Of a stretch of DNA of 64,000 nt, positions 43,080-56,346 are shown one piece after another; position 1 is the stretch's first letter; each line of letters begins with the position of its first letter. Position numbers and translations under genes: made by a program. The notes under the pieces are model-generated. The model was not told the DNA's origin, searched no databases, and saw only the letters and a list, made by a program, of their open reading frames with translations. Source of the stretch: Symsagittifera roscoffensis (Eukaryota > Xenacoelomorpha > Acoela > Convolutidae); assembly GCF_963678635.1 (NCBI RefSeq), contig NC_087062.1, positions 62,967,253 to 63,031,252 on the forward strand. The letters run 5' to 3'.

Positions 43080-44266
43080 TACTCTGTGTTAAAATCCTTA
43101 GCACTGGCTGTACTTAATAAATTATCTTGATCATACTTGATCAAAATTAACACTTTCAAAATGAACACATTTTATTGCAACAATATTTGCGACTTAGGTT
43201 GGAAAAAAAAGAAACTATAACACAAGCATTGCTGGTGTAAAAACACAGAGGCGAAGCTGAACCTATTTTCGATTAAATTCTTAATCTCAGATTTGGACGG
43301 TAGATTTAGAGAAAAGTCAAAGGCTTCCGAAAAATAGTCAAAATTTCATAATTAGACAATTTATATTCCGATTTTTTTTCCCACAAAAATAAGGGCATAG
43401 GCGTTTCCAATTCTGCGGATAGGAGGCCTTACAGCGGTTCTTCCATTTGAATCACTGATCTCAGATTTTTGGCAGTGTAGTTTTCGAGAAATATTTTAAA
43501 ACTATTTTCAAAATATTGAAACTGGCGTAACTTCACAAAAATTGATGACAGCTGAAACACGTTTTCATTCGTAAACTCAAAAGTCTTGAAACAAAAGTTC
43601 ACTGAAATTTTCGTCTTACTTCAGAAAAACTGCAGCGTTTCTGAAGCCGTCAGTTGCCAGTTTGTTGACAGTTCTGTCGGACAAGTTATTTTGTTGTCAA
43701 TCAACACAGCGTAGAAGTACTCTAAATGACAAAAAGAGCAGTCATTCAGCGCTAATTCACTCATTAGCTCTTAGTTTCATATCAATAGCAACTGCTGGCC
43801 AATTTTAAGCCGGTATGGTTTTAAGTCGGGATGGTGCTTGGAATGGTTTTTTCTCCAGACAGGCTTAGACTTTTTAACTAAAATTTTTTGTCAGAATTTC
43901 TTATATCATCCAAACATACTATTGTCTCAATTTCAAAAACATAGACATAATTCACTTCTGATCGTTTTTTTGTAAAAATATGGGGAATGAATTGAAGATT
44001 GTCATTTTTGGTCCATTTGGGATTTGTAAGGCGCGATAGGTTTTGTTCTTTAAACGCGTCAGCTGAGATTAAACTTCTCTTAGAAATTGTTCCAAAATGA
44101 AACAAGACTGCTCGTATCAGGGCGAAGCCATGAATGTTCCGACTCCCTGTTAAGGTCTATGGAGCAGTAATAACATGAAAATATTTCGCTCCTATGAACA
44201 AATCAATTGTGGCAACTAAGCTTCCTTTAACAGATTTGGAACGATATAATAGCGCGAAAAATATCG

Positions 44267-44507
44267 CGCGTTAAACGACCCAAATTGGCCAAAATGGCAA
44301 TCTTTAAACCCCCATAAATTAAAAAAAAAGTGATCGCAGATGAAATATTTTTCAAATTTAAGCTCAGGACAACAATACCTTTCAATTGATATTTTAAAAA
44401 AAAATGCGTCAAAAATGGCTAGTTAAAAGGTCGAAATTTGTCTGAAGAAAAAAAACCCACCCCGAACACAAATATTCCGTTACTTTCGTTACGAAAGTGG
44501 GAACGAT
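44267..44507 (+). repeat. Dispersed ~230-bp repeat (duplicate)
   Basis: Duplicate of 30503-30743 inside unit 2. Confidence 0.6.
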
Positions 44508-44868
44508 AAGGCTAGCTACTTACTCTATAAAATGCTTTGCTTTATACAAAATATATCACTGTGTCTTTGGATTGAGTGTGGGCAAGCTTTTTTAAAAACT
44601 CAACCAATTTTTTTTCACAACGAACACTTCTACGTAGAGCTTAAAAGGCAGTCGGAAATTTCTGGCTTTCTTTTCATACGAACGAGCAGTCTTGTTAACT
44701 TTTGTATTCTCAACTTCAGCATGTTTTTCTCCAAAATTTTGTCTCCAAAAATTATCATATTCAAATTTGAAAGCATAATAAAGCTCAGCGTATTGAAAAA
44801 AACTACTATCTATTTGGTCTTATAACGTTTTATCATGTGGTGGTGTTGGTATTATTCGGCGTGTGTGG

Positions 44869-45028
44869 CTATAAAGAGAGCCTGAGGGGCGCGTGAGATA
44901 GCATGAGGTTGTGAATGTGAGTGCGAGAATCAGAAGATGAAATTGGTTGGGTGGACACGGAACGGGGTTGGTAATTACTGAACGAGAATAGGGGTTGTGT
45001 TGGCAGGACGAAGTTGAAGTGCGTTTCT
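44869..45028 (-). CDS. Possible 3'-terminal host exon (minus strand), unit 2
   Basis: Duplicate of the candidate at 31105-31264, with the same acceptor and stop. Confidence 0.25.
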
Positions 45029-45050
45029 CTGAAAATGATTTTGTTAACAG

Positions 45051-45460
45051 TGGAACCTGATCTAAACTACATTTTACGATTGGATAAATTAGATATTTTA
45101 CCACTGTAAAGTATTTAATATTAGCCAATCATGATCCATCTAACTAACAACCCACTTATTTGTAAGTGCTGAAATTACTTGTAATTTCAGCACCAGAGAG
45201 ATTTGAATTTAACTTAGAAATTAGTTGACTCTCCAAGAAGACTTCAGCAGCCGCAATAAACCAGTATACACTAGATCTATTGAGCCTAGCAGAGACTAGT
45301 TAAACAACCTGAGACTAGATAGTATAAGAGTAAGATTAGGATCGGTATTAGACTAAGAAGTTGCACGAATCTATCCGACCGAAAATGAGATAGCGTGACG
45401 AGCAGACGGTGTACCCTATCCGAAATTACTCTATGAGTTATATACTTAGGTCATAACTCA
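45051..45460 (+). repeat. 5' LTR of copy C
   Basis: 410 bp. Private transitions relative to B at the TTTACGATT, CCGACCG and TTATATACTT positions. Confidence 0.95.
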
Positions 45461-45547
45461 TCTGATGCGACCATAAGTCTCGAACAAGACCTTAATAGCT
45501 TAGATTTAACCAAAAATAGATTAGAATTTAGACAAAACATTTTTAAA

Positions 45548-45697
45548 ATGTTACACGACGATAATTTAATCGAAATGTCTCTACGACTCAATAGATCAAA
45601 ACCAATATTCCGAACGATAAGAGAACTACCCGGAATTGCAAGAAGACCTCGAACCAGAGACGACATACGACAAAGTAGAAACTTACCATATAGTTAA
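45548..45697 (+). pseudogene. Leader ORF of copy C (truncated)
   Basis: Same start as B, but TAT-to-TAA at 45695-45697 stops it after 49 codons, within the NLPYS motif. The rest of the frame is still recognisable to about 45781. Confidence 0.6.
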
Positions 45698-46107
45698 ATG
45701 ATAGTTCGGCAAAAGCCAACACAAACTTTTGTATTTAGAATACTACTAGCAATGAATTTAGATTTTCATTTGCAAACATAAAATCTTGAAGTCAATCTTC
45801 AAAATCATTTCAGGCGCTGAACAAAATTATTAATATACAATAACGATTGATAAAGAGATCTCAGATCGTTTTCCTAAATTCTGCAGTAATATACAAAACA
45901 TGTTTGAAAAATATTTATTGAAAAATCAAAATAAAAATTAGTAGCATGACAATAAATGGTTAGTAATCATAAATCATCCTGTTGTTCCAGCTTCATCACC
46001 TAAAAATAACAGCATTCATAAGCTCACTAATATCATAAAAACACTAAATCTTTTCTCTACACAAATTTAAATCATTTTAAACTTAAATTCACTTAAATTT
46101 AAAATCA

Positions 46108-46192
46108 GATCATCAAGGCTCATCCTTGGATCTTAAATCATTTTCTATTTAATTAAATTTAAAACTTGATCATCAAGGCCTATCCTTGGATC
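46108..46192 (+). promoter_or_regulatory. Paired leader hairpins, copy C
   Basis: Same two hairpins as B at 46108-46132 and 46168-46192, 60 nt apart. Confidence 0.65.
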
Positions 46193-46708
46193 ACAAAGAA
46201 CAATTTTGTCCTCCCCCACCCACTTAGCTAGTGTCTAACGACCTCAAACGTCGATTCACTATCCAACCCTTTCTAAAAACCCAGGACTAACAGAAATTTT
46301 TGAATAAAACTAATCATTCAAATTAGGATAAACAGTGAAGAACTTCGGTTATTCATCCTTCACTTGATCCCCCCTCTTACCAGACCCAGGATAAATCTTA
46401 GACTTAGTAAGTTTAAAATAGTATCTAACGAACTACTCGCGTTCTAATTATACCTGAACCTTGTGGATCGATTTACTATTCTCCAACCCTGAACACAATC
46501 ACTACCCTTAAGTAAGATTAAGTAAGTTAACACCTTAGCTTATACTAGCCACGAGAAAGTAAAAAATCATTCTTCGGAATCGATATACTTTTCTCCCCAA
46601 CCCTGAACAAATAGACCCAGGTTAGGCTAACCAAAAAATCATAAGGACTAACAGTCTAAGAAAATAGAAATCATTTAACAACCTTTTGCATCCGTCATCC
46701 TAAACCTT

Positions 46709-47176
46709 ATGTCATTTAAAAACCTAGGAAATAAACAAACAATCGTTTTACACAATTGTGAAATAGATAACAAAAAATACGATCTTGTAATCACACCTCA
46801 TACACAAACAGTTGGATATATCAGAACAAAACGACAAACATTAAAAAGAAAAATAATAACCAAACAAAGACAAATAACACGAAAAAGATTTTCCAAAAAC
46901 CGAAACGCATTTTCAGAATCAGAAACCAGCAGTTTAGACGAACTTTATAAATTAAAAGAATCTATAGATAAAAATTGCCCCATTCACGATAAATTATATT
47001 TTTCCGACTCAGAAACAACTTCAAATTCATCAAAAAGAGGAAAAAGAAGAATAAAAAAACAATATAAACACAAACCAGTACACTTATACAATTGGAATCA
47101 ACCAATTAGACACAACGATAGTTACATATTAACAGTCATCAAACAAAAAAATGAGCTCAACACACACCCCAGGTGA
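46709..47176 (+). CDS. Basic pre-gag protein (155 aa), copy C
   Basis: Intact, nearly identical to the B copy (for example DKLYF for DQLYF and KQKNE for KRKNE). Overlaps the gag ATG at 47151 by 26 nt. See copy B for description. Confidence 0.6.
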   Translation: MSFKNLGNKQTIVLHNCEIDNKKYDLVITPHTQTVGYIRTKRQTLKRKIITKQRQITRKRFSKNRNAFSESETSSLDELYKLKESIDKNCPIHDKLYFSDSETTSNSSKRGKRRIKKQYKHKPVHLYNWNQPIRHNDSYILTVIKQKNELNTHPR

Positions 47177-50100
47177 AGAAAGTCCAGATGATGATGATAT
47201 CTTCCCCTTTATCGTAGATGCAACCACTGATAGAGGACAGCATATATTTTGCAAAAATTTACTCTTAAATTTGTTTGAACCCGGAATCAGTCCATGTAAA
47301 ACAGAGTTCCCAGATGTAAAAATCAAAAGACAAATTATCGATCACTATTTGAAAGATATATGCAACTTAACACAACAATACGGAATCTACTCCATAGAAT
47401 TCAGCTCACCAAACCAGAATCACAGCAAATATGTAATTCAAACAGACGACCTTGATTTAGAATTCTCAAAAGTATTCTCAGAATATATAAAAAGCATACA
47501 ATATCATAACTCACAAAGAGCAAACTCCATATTCACCAATGAAGTTTTTGCAATAATATATAGTTATATCTCGATATTAGAAAACGAAATGCCAATCCCA
47601 AATGTCTCACCGACAGAAACATCTAAACATATAAGAGTACGACATGAAATCACACTACTCTCTAGTTTTCTAAATATAATTAAAGAAAATTTCACTAAAG
47701 ATGATGTTTCACAACATACAAAACATGACTTACAAAAAATCTTGGCATGGTTCATAATAGATTATTTCACACATAATATTGATTTAATTTCACAAGCAAG
47801 AAAAAATTTTAGACCCCAAAACTCAAACGATGATACTGCCATTACAGAACAGTCAGACTATGTTTGGGACCCCGAATGGTCTCATCCCGCATTCATAAAT
47901 ATCCCACAATCAATTGCAAGTCAAGCAATAAGTACAATATCTTATGTAAGAGATTATGTAAGAGTAATACCATTAACCATTGATGCAACACCATTAAACT
48001 ATAATACATTTTTACCTGATATGCAAAATAATAGTTTAAACTCCACAGTCAAACACAATGAAAACCTCAATGGAACTAGAAATCTCACCCAACAAGATAT
48101 TCAGACACCATCACACTTCATAAATGAAGAAATCGTACACATAACAACTACACAACAAAGCATTTCACCGATACGTCCAAATTTAACAACACCAAGAAAT
48201 ATAAACCCTTCACAAACACAGGTAACTTTACAATCAACCGTTAAACCTTCGGTTGCCCCAAAATATTCATACATGGATTATCAAACATACAGACCCATGA
48301 CAATACCGTCAAAAACACGTAAAACGTTCACTAGAAACAATTTTGCAGAACATAATTATAATTACACACATCCATCAAAAACAAATTATCCCCCACGAAA
48401 AAATTTTAATAACTATACAAGATCTCCAAACTGGGATAACCCAATGGCACAAACTAATTCAGTAAATTTTCAAACAAAGTTACATCCTTCACAGGATCGT
48501 AGTGAAAACTATCCATTTTTTCAGCAAAATAAAAATAAAAAACAAACATCTTATCAAATGGATTACTTATCCTCAGATGATGATTTTTTACAACCAGATA
48601 TATTTGCACCATATAATCAAGAATATCGTGGACAAGGAGTACAGAAACCACATACAAATCATAGAATTTTTTCTCCACAACCGATAGATACACAAAATCA
48701 ACAACCAACTCAGCAACAAAACCCAATTAATACACAATATTTTCAACCAATTCAGCAAAAAAACCCAATGATCACACACTCGTATCAACCGACGCAAATG
48801 CAAAATGAAATACCACTCCCATATTATCTTCAACAACACGAAATAACAAGAAATCAACTTTCAAATTTTTCTCAAATGCCAAATGCAGCAGAATCATTAC
48901 AAATGACAATGAATCCATACCTTATGGGTGGATCATCAATAACATCAAATAAACCTTTAATGGTATTCACAGGAACAGACCCTGAATATTCTGTAGAAGA
49001 CTATTTAAATGCAGTAACAGCAAATTTGATTTTAAATATAGGACCTGAACCAATTAATACGCCACTACATCAAAACTGGATACATCGACGCACAGCGTTG
49101 ATTCAAACAACTTTAGACGGCGCAGCCCAAAAATGGTTTTCAGTATTACCTATAGAAATAAAATCAAATTGGAAGAGATTTACACAAGAATTTTCAAAAA
49201 TGTTTGACTCCGAAAGAAACAAACAACAACAAAGAGTTTTATGTAATGAAATTCGCAGATTACCAAATGAAACCATCAAACAATTAGCAGTACGCATCGA
49301 AACACTAGTTCGAAAAGCATATTCATTAAATACACACGACTATAAAAACACGAAAATGACAGAAATCTTAATGATGACCTTAACACCTCAATTAAGAAAA
49401 ATAGCGATAAAAAAGAGAGCATCCCATCCCTCCTCAATTCGAGAGCCCGATTTAGATTTTCGAAAACTAGTAGACAAACTAGAACAAGCAGAAATCACAA
49501 TGAAACTCGAAGAAACAGAAAATCTGAAATTACAATATGTTAACCGAATCGAAACAAATACCACAAGTATCAACAATATACAGGAATCAGATACAGACCT
49601 CGTTGAAAAAATCACTGAAATACTCAATATTTACGAAAAACACCCAAACTTTAAAGGCAAACCATCTTTCAAAAAATGGTGTAATTATTGCCGACGATAC
49701 GGACATAGTATTTCTGAATGTAGACAAAAACAGCAAGACAATCAAAATAAACCTCAAAAATATAAAGAACCAAATAAATCATTCTATCAATACATGAAAA
49801 AAGATCAAAATCTACCGAACAAAAATGTATACAGCAACAACAGTTCAGGAAAACCACTACCGAGCAATACCAACTACACGAGAAAACAATCACCACATAA
49901 CTCAAGTTATAGAGGAAGATCACCAGAACGAAGAGATACACAAAATTCGTCACAAAATCATTACAATAGACCAAATAGTCGAAATAACTACTCCAGATCA
50001 AATTCAAATACAACACGATTTGTTTCTAGATCTAATTCCCAATCAAGAAATAATTACTATCCACACAATCAATCACGAAATTCATCATACAATAGAAATA

Positions 50101-53100
50101 GAAACTATTCCAATAATCGGAATAGAAGTTATTCAAACAACCGAAACCAGAATTACCCGAACAATCGATCAAGGAATAACTCATATAATAGATCAAACTA
50201 TAACAGACCAAACAATAATTACCAAAACAGATCACGAAATAATTCACAAAATCGACATTCAAGGTATAATAATCGTTATAGAAATTATTCCCAATCACCA
50301 CACAGGAATAATAACCATTATAATAATTCTAACAATCGCCACAGAAGTAGTACACCTAAACATCAAAGAAATATTAATCAAGTACAATCAAACCCAGAAA
50401 CAACATCAGACCCTCCAGGTATTGATGACACAGGAAATAACGAACTACAACTGAATCAAATAAACTGTGAATCATCAGAATCAGAAAGTGATACAGAAAA
50501 CAATATCTCCATAAATATGATAGCAGTTGAAAATGATTACGAACCTATTATATATGAACAACCTTTTTCATCACATATATATGAAAATCAATTAGAACTC
50601 CTTCACAATTATTATATTGAACCCATCCATTCTACACAAACAACACAAGAAACAAACGAAATTAACACTACAAATAAATCCAATGAAAATGACAAAACAA
50701 AATGCTTAAATACAAATCACATCTATCAAAACATACAAAAAGAACAACCCAAAGAAAAAATTTGGACAATACCATTTCTTTTAGAAAGTCCAAGAAGCAA
50801 AGAATTTCAACCACCAGATCTTGAAATTGATTTTTTAATTGATTCAGGAGCAGAATCAAATATAATAAACATTCCCACATGGAATGAAATAAAAACCTTA
50901 CACCCAAAGCTAACACCTCTTGAAACCTCCAGTAAACTAGCAACAGCACAAGGATCAACATTGGTAAACTATGGAAAAATTCAATTATTTCTTCTCCCCA
51001 CAAGAACAATGGAGCAAAATAAAATTTTAACTAAACCATTTAAACAAATATTCCATATCACTGATATTAAACACAACATCATTGGAATACCATTTATCTC
51101 TAAATATATACCAACAAACAACATATTAAACAGTAAAATACTAATCAAAGATAAATACACAAAAACAAAAGACACATCCCTAACATTTTTTCAAAGATTA
51201 AACAAACAACCACCATTCTTTTCAAAATTTTATCCAATATATAACCAACAAAGAAAACACCTGAAACCACTATCAGGAAACATATATAATTTTTCAATAA
51301 CACAAGTTCACCAATATGATAAAAAACAAAATAAACAACAACTCTATATGTCAGACCTTGAATTCAAACCTATCCATAAGTTTTTCAAAATCACAATCTC
51401 ATCCATAAAATATTTGAAAAACTCGAATTCAGATATTATTTCTCTACATGTATACAACAATACACCCTATCAAGTAACATTACCTTTAGGACTTTTAGGC
51501 TATTGCGAAACCAACGCTACAATATCACCAATACACGAAAAAGCATATCGCGTAAATAATATACTCCAATTATTAGATATTTGTCAATCCACAATTCTTA
51601 ATGAAGAATTATCCATAAATAATATAATAAGTAACGAAAAAAGAAATACGGATTATTTCACAAAAACCCCATATTTCAAACCGACATTCAACATAAATAA
51701 CTACACAGAGAATCAACAGAAATTTTTAACAATGTTTAATTTCCAACATTCACAAATAACACAAGACGAATTTGAAAAATTAGCCAAACAGCTAATTAAA
51801 TATTCATCAGTCTATGCAACATCCAAATTTGATGTTGGCAAAATCAGCTCATCACTACATCTCCCATTAAAACCAGACGCAGTTTTCAAAAAACAAAGAG
51901 CAAGTAAAGTACCAATTCACTTACACGATAAAGTGAACAGATTACTCGACATTTTAGAACAATACAACATTATATCACCAGTAAATAAAGAAGAACAACC
52001 AAAAGGTAACACATTTATCAACCCTGTTATCATTCTAGCCAAAGGAGAATCATTAAAAATCGTTCTCGACGATAGATACCTCAACTCACTCATAGATGAA
52101 TCAAAGTGTAATTGGCCTATTGAACCAATACAAGTTATTTTAACAAAAATAAACGGAAAATACTTTACAACCGCAGATATGAATAGTGCATACAATCAAA
52201 TGCCATTAGATGAACAATCGCGACGTTTAACACAATTTGTTATTGGAAACCAACAGTATGAATTCAACCGCTTATTCTATGGAATATCCATAGGACCAGC
52301 AGCATTTTCAGCTTTTATGAGCAAAATTTTTCGACCACTAATACTCAAGAAAAAAGCAATCACCTATTTAGACGATGTTTTTATGCAATCACAGACTAAA
52401 GAAGAAATGTTCAATGTTTTAGAACAATATCACCAAATACTTCAGAACGAAAATCTGAAGGCCGCCCCCGATAAATCACACTTCTTTTTAACACGAGTAA
52501 AATTCTTAGGACATAACATAGAAAGAAAAACAATCACTCCATTAAAATCACGCATTGACGCTATTCAGAAACTCCAACCACCAACAAACAAAAAGAAAAT
52601 CCAAGAATTCCTTGGAATGTTAAATTTTTTAAGTAAATATGTCTATAAAATGCAATTATACCTAAGACCATTTTATAATATATTTAGACAACAAAATAAT
52701 TTTGAATGGAATACAGAACATCAAGCACGATTTGAAGAAATTAAAAAAATTCTAACTGAACAAATTTCGAACACAATTCCAGATCCAAATCAACCATTCT
52801 ACGCAATGTGCGATGCTTCGAACTTTGGCATCGGCGCAGCGTTATTACAATCACATAATGGTACAAACAAAATGAACCTTATATCAGCAAATTCTCGTTT
52901 ATTCACTCAAGCAGAGCTAAGACTCTCAACCCTAATGAGCCATAATCTATACACTTACGGAATATGAATTTCTGATACTTGGATCAAAACATTCAACAGT
53001 TCTATTCACAGATCACAAACCAATCATTTTTCTCTTCACACAAAAATCCAACCCAAATCACCGAGTTTACAAATTTCAATTAATTCTAATGAAATTTCCA

Positions 53101-55338
53101 AACTTACATATAGTTTGGACAGCAGGAAAAAATCTTTGCATTACCAGACACATTAAGTCGAAATACGCCACCTGAATTACTTACACGTAAAACTACAGTA
53201 GAAATACCCAAAAATATAAAATTCTACCTTGCAGAAAACGAAACATCACCCCGACTAGAATGCAAATATGCAGTAAAAACTGACGTTGAACAATCACAGA
53301 TAAATAATCTACAACACTTTCCACTTTATTTAGATTGTCAAAATAACCACTACGAAGTTGATCTACTTGGAACATCAACTTTTAAACCAATTCCATACTC
53401 ACAATGGATAAAAAATAACACCCAACAAAAAAGAGTAAAACAACACTCGCATAAAAAAGACCTTTTTCCATTAATTGAAAAAGAAAACCTAACTGATAAA
53501 ATAAATTTATCAGGACCACAAACAAACTATTCAAAATACACAATAAATCAAGTATTTGACCTCCATGACCCACTTGATACAATTCCTTTATCTAAATTAG
53601 AAATTGCAAACATTTTTCTCCCCCCAACAGAAACAATTACAATTTCAACATTGAAACAATACCAAAATCTTGACCCAGTAATTAGACAACTAAAATCATG
53701 GCACAAATATAAAACTAAACCCGTCAAGGCAGATACAACTGTTTTAGGAAATGAAACACTCCTCCGATATTTTCGAAAATTCAATAATACAACAATTAAC
53801 GAAAACACAGACCTTCTAGAATACAAATTAAATGAATCTACAGTTCCCTGTCTCCCTTTAAGTATGATTCTTATAGCTTTTAATATTTCACATACACAAA
53901 ATATTAAAGGACACTCTGGATCAGAGAAAACATAAAAGTACTATGCAATGATTGTATAGTATGTCAACTAAATAAACCTTATCCAAATCAAAAACAAATA
54001 GCACAAAAACAAGACTTTAAAGGATAAAGTTTGTACTTTAACCACCGTATCTCCTTTGATACAAAAGGACCAATTTCACCCTCATCCGAAGGAAACTCCT
54101 ACATTATGGTAATTGTTGACGCGTTTACACATTATGTAGCACTTAACCCAGTACCACAATGTAACGCTTATTACGCTTACACAACACTCTATGAACACTG
54201 GATAGCTAAATTCGGACTACCAGAAATTTTAGTTACAGATAACGGTACAGAATTCATAAATAATGAAATTATCACACTATGTCATCTATATAACATCAAA
54301 CACAAACCACGTACATCTCACGCACCTTGGACAAACGGCTTAGTCGAAGGTATGAACCGTTCACTACAAGAATATCTTAGATGTATCATCAATGGAAATG
54401 ATACAAGATATACTGAATGGTCAGCAGATGTAAAATTATTTCCCCTAGCATATAATTCACAAATCACGACAACTCTAGGAATGTCACCATATGAAATGGT
54501 TTTTAACCAAAAGCCACGCAAACCAATAATGTTTACAGCAAACTCTCATAAAAACGCACAAGGTTATTGTCAACCAAATAAAGACTCAATTTGTTATAAC
54601 CTACCTTTACATACACACGATGAAGATCATTTTCATCACCCACAAATTCTTAAATTAGCCTCCGGTACACACACCGAATGGATTTTAAACAGAGTTAAAA
54701 AACACAATGAAATTTACCAAAAAGTAACAAAAAAGTTGTTACAAAGGCAAAACATTAATGAACAAATAAATTCACGCTTTACACCAGCCTCCGATTTAAA
54801 AAATGGAACATTTGTTTTAATACCCAATTTTCATACTCAAAAATGAATTTCTAAAAAATTACAACCCCTTCGTAAAGGACCATACCAAATAATTGCAAAA
54901 CCCACTGATGTCACATATAAAATCACCGACTCAGACAAAAAAGAAATCGTTCAACACCGAAATAACCTATTACCTTTTTATCCAAAAGAATACGCACTCC
55001 GCGAACTAACTCAATTATTATCTTTTACAGGTTTAAAAGTTATTCAAAATAACCCACATACGGAAAATACAACAAAGGAACAAAAAGATTTTCACCTCAA
55101 AAACCAAATAACAAAATCAACCACCACAAAAAACAATACAAAAAATCTAGATCAAAATACATCTCAAAAAGAAAGAAAAAATAGAAAAATGACAGAACAA
55201 ATAATACACCAAGAACAAATCGACAAATCAGAACATAGAGAGTCTTCACGACTTAGAAATCAACCACGTAAAAATTATAAATTATTCATCCCACAATCTA
55301 AAATATTAAAGAAAGTCGAATTTCAAAAACAACTTTAA
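47151..55338 (+). pseudogene. gag-pol: gag-pol pseudogene, copy C
   Basis: Open for 1938 codons (to 52967) through Gag, protease and reverse transcriptase (YLDD intact) to RNase H. An 11-bp deletion after about 52939 then shifts the frame. Further lesions: T insertion near 53135, 49-bp deletion near 53934, TAA at 54025-54027 and TGA at 54844-54846. The integrase catalytic residues are readable in 54031-54846. The reading frame of the C-terminal tail ends at TAA 55336-55338, slightly longer than in A. In the RT region both B and C read VLDDRYLN where A reads VLDARYLN. Confidence 0.9.
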
Positions 55339-55930
55339 TTTTGTATTTCACAATCTTAGACCTTTGAAACATTTTGAATTTTCATTTTTCAAAATAACAT
55401 GCTGACAAACACGCAGCGATTCTAGTTCATAATTAGCCAATGGGATTCATCCAATCCGTCACCTTCTCTAACTCTAACACAGATCAACTAGACGAACGAT
55501 ATTAAACTCCAGGCATATCTATAACTATAACTTTGCGACCTCCAGGTCAAAAATAAGCAAACCACTCCAACTTGACAAATAAAATAAATATCACCATAAT
55601 ATCATAACCCTCCCTTATCTAATAAACCAAAGATCAACAATATTTCCCCAACTCAGCCCTCAAATACCCCCCAAACAAATATATTAAATTAGCCTAAAGT
55701 AAAAGAACGACCATTTTGAATTAGCCTAAAGTATAAGAATCTCGAAATACCCCAGATCATTTGACAAATGAAAATAAAGACAAAGAAGACCTCCCGATCA
55801 CCATAAAAATTGCCCCCAACAATTTTTCACAAAACTCAGCCCACTTGTCAAAAAACCAATAAATAATCCGACCACACTTGAAAATTGCCCCAAACAACAA
55901 AAAGTATTCAATCAAGAAGTCATTTCGTAA
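55339..55930 (+). other. Pol-to-accessory intergenic region, copy C
   Basis: Aligned to 17487-18083, including the doubled TTAGCCTAAAGTA block and the CTCCAGG blocks. No ORF of note. Confidence 0.4.
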
Positions 55931-56071
55931 ATGCTCTTCTCTCAATCAGTCACTATAATTATCACAAACCTCAAACAATTTTTTACGATACTTAAAACTT
56001 TTATAATATTTCTTTTTGATATCTTTGAATCTTTTGTAATAATCTTAATCATTTTTTGCAATATTTTTTAA
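55931..56071 (+). pseudogene. Small hydrophobic ORF 1, truncated in copy C
   Basis: 46 codons of the hydrophobic ORF, then TAA (56069-56071) where A has TTA. The downstream part is still partly readable and ends near ATGA at 56158, as in A. Confidence 0.45.
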
Positions 56072-56157
56072 ATTTTCTATTCCCTATTTGAACTATACCT
56101 CCAACTTTCAAAAGCTATTGACTATATCCACAGGTACGATTCACAAAACTTATCTAA

Positions 56158-56346
56158 ATGATCCGAACCATTTTTAGTAGAACCGATATTTTTTTACTAT
56201 TTGTAATTTTTATAACATTTCTATCATCCCTCATCTTGACAATATGCAAATGTATAAAAAAAGCAATCATCACATTCGCCCTAGCAACAATTCTCCTAAT
56301 TCTTTTTTTAGAAGAATACTATAATAAACATAAACTTTTTCACTAA
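56158..56346 (+). CDS. Small membrane protein ORF 2 (62 aa), copy C
   Basis: Same length and two-segment hydrophobic layout as the A copy, with only conservative differences (for example LLILF for FLIIF). Its stop TAA at 56344-56346 is directly followed, in the same frame, by the ATG-less ORF; in A the two are in different frames. Confidence 0.5.
   Translation: MIRTIFSRTDIFLLFVIFITFLSSLILTICKCIKKAIITFALATILLILFLEEYYNKHKLFH

Larger units (their letters stand above)
40850..44868. other. Duplicated flank DNA, no gene recognised
   Basis: Second copy of about 27088-31104. Open frames (41185-41454, 41627-41821, 44532-44825) recur only because the DNA is duplicated; they are rich in Phe/Asn/Ile from A/T runs and show no domain. 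Confidence 0.5.
40796..54559. repeat. Tandem duplication, unit 2 (~13.76 kb)
   Basis: Second copy of 27034-40795. At its right end the pol sequence continues normally (CGCAC|AAGGTTATTG), which shows that copy C is the continuous element and B the partial one. Small differences between units include homopolymer lengths, LTR substitutions and a private stop in unit 1. Confidence 0.95.
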
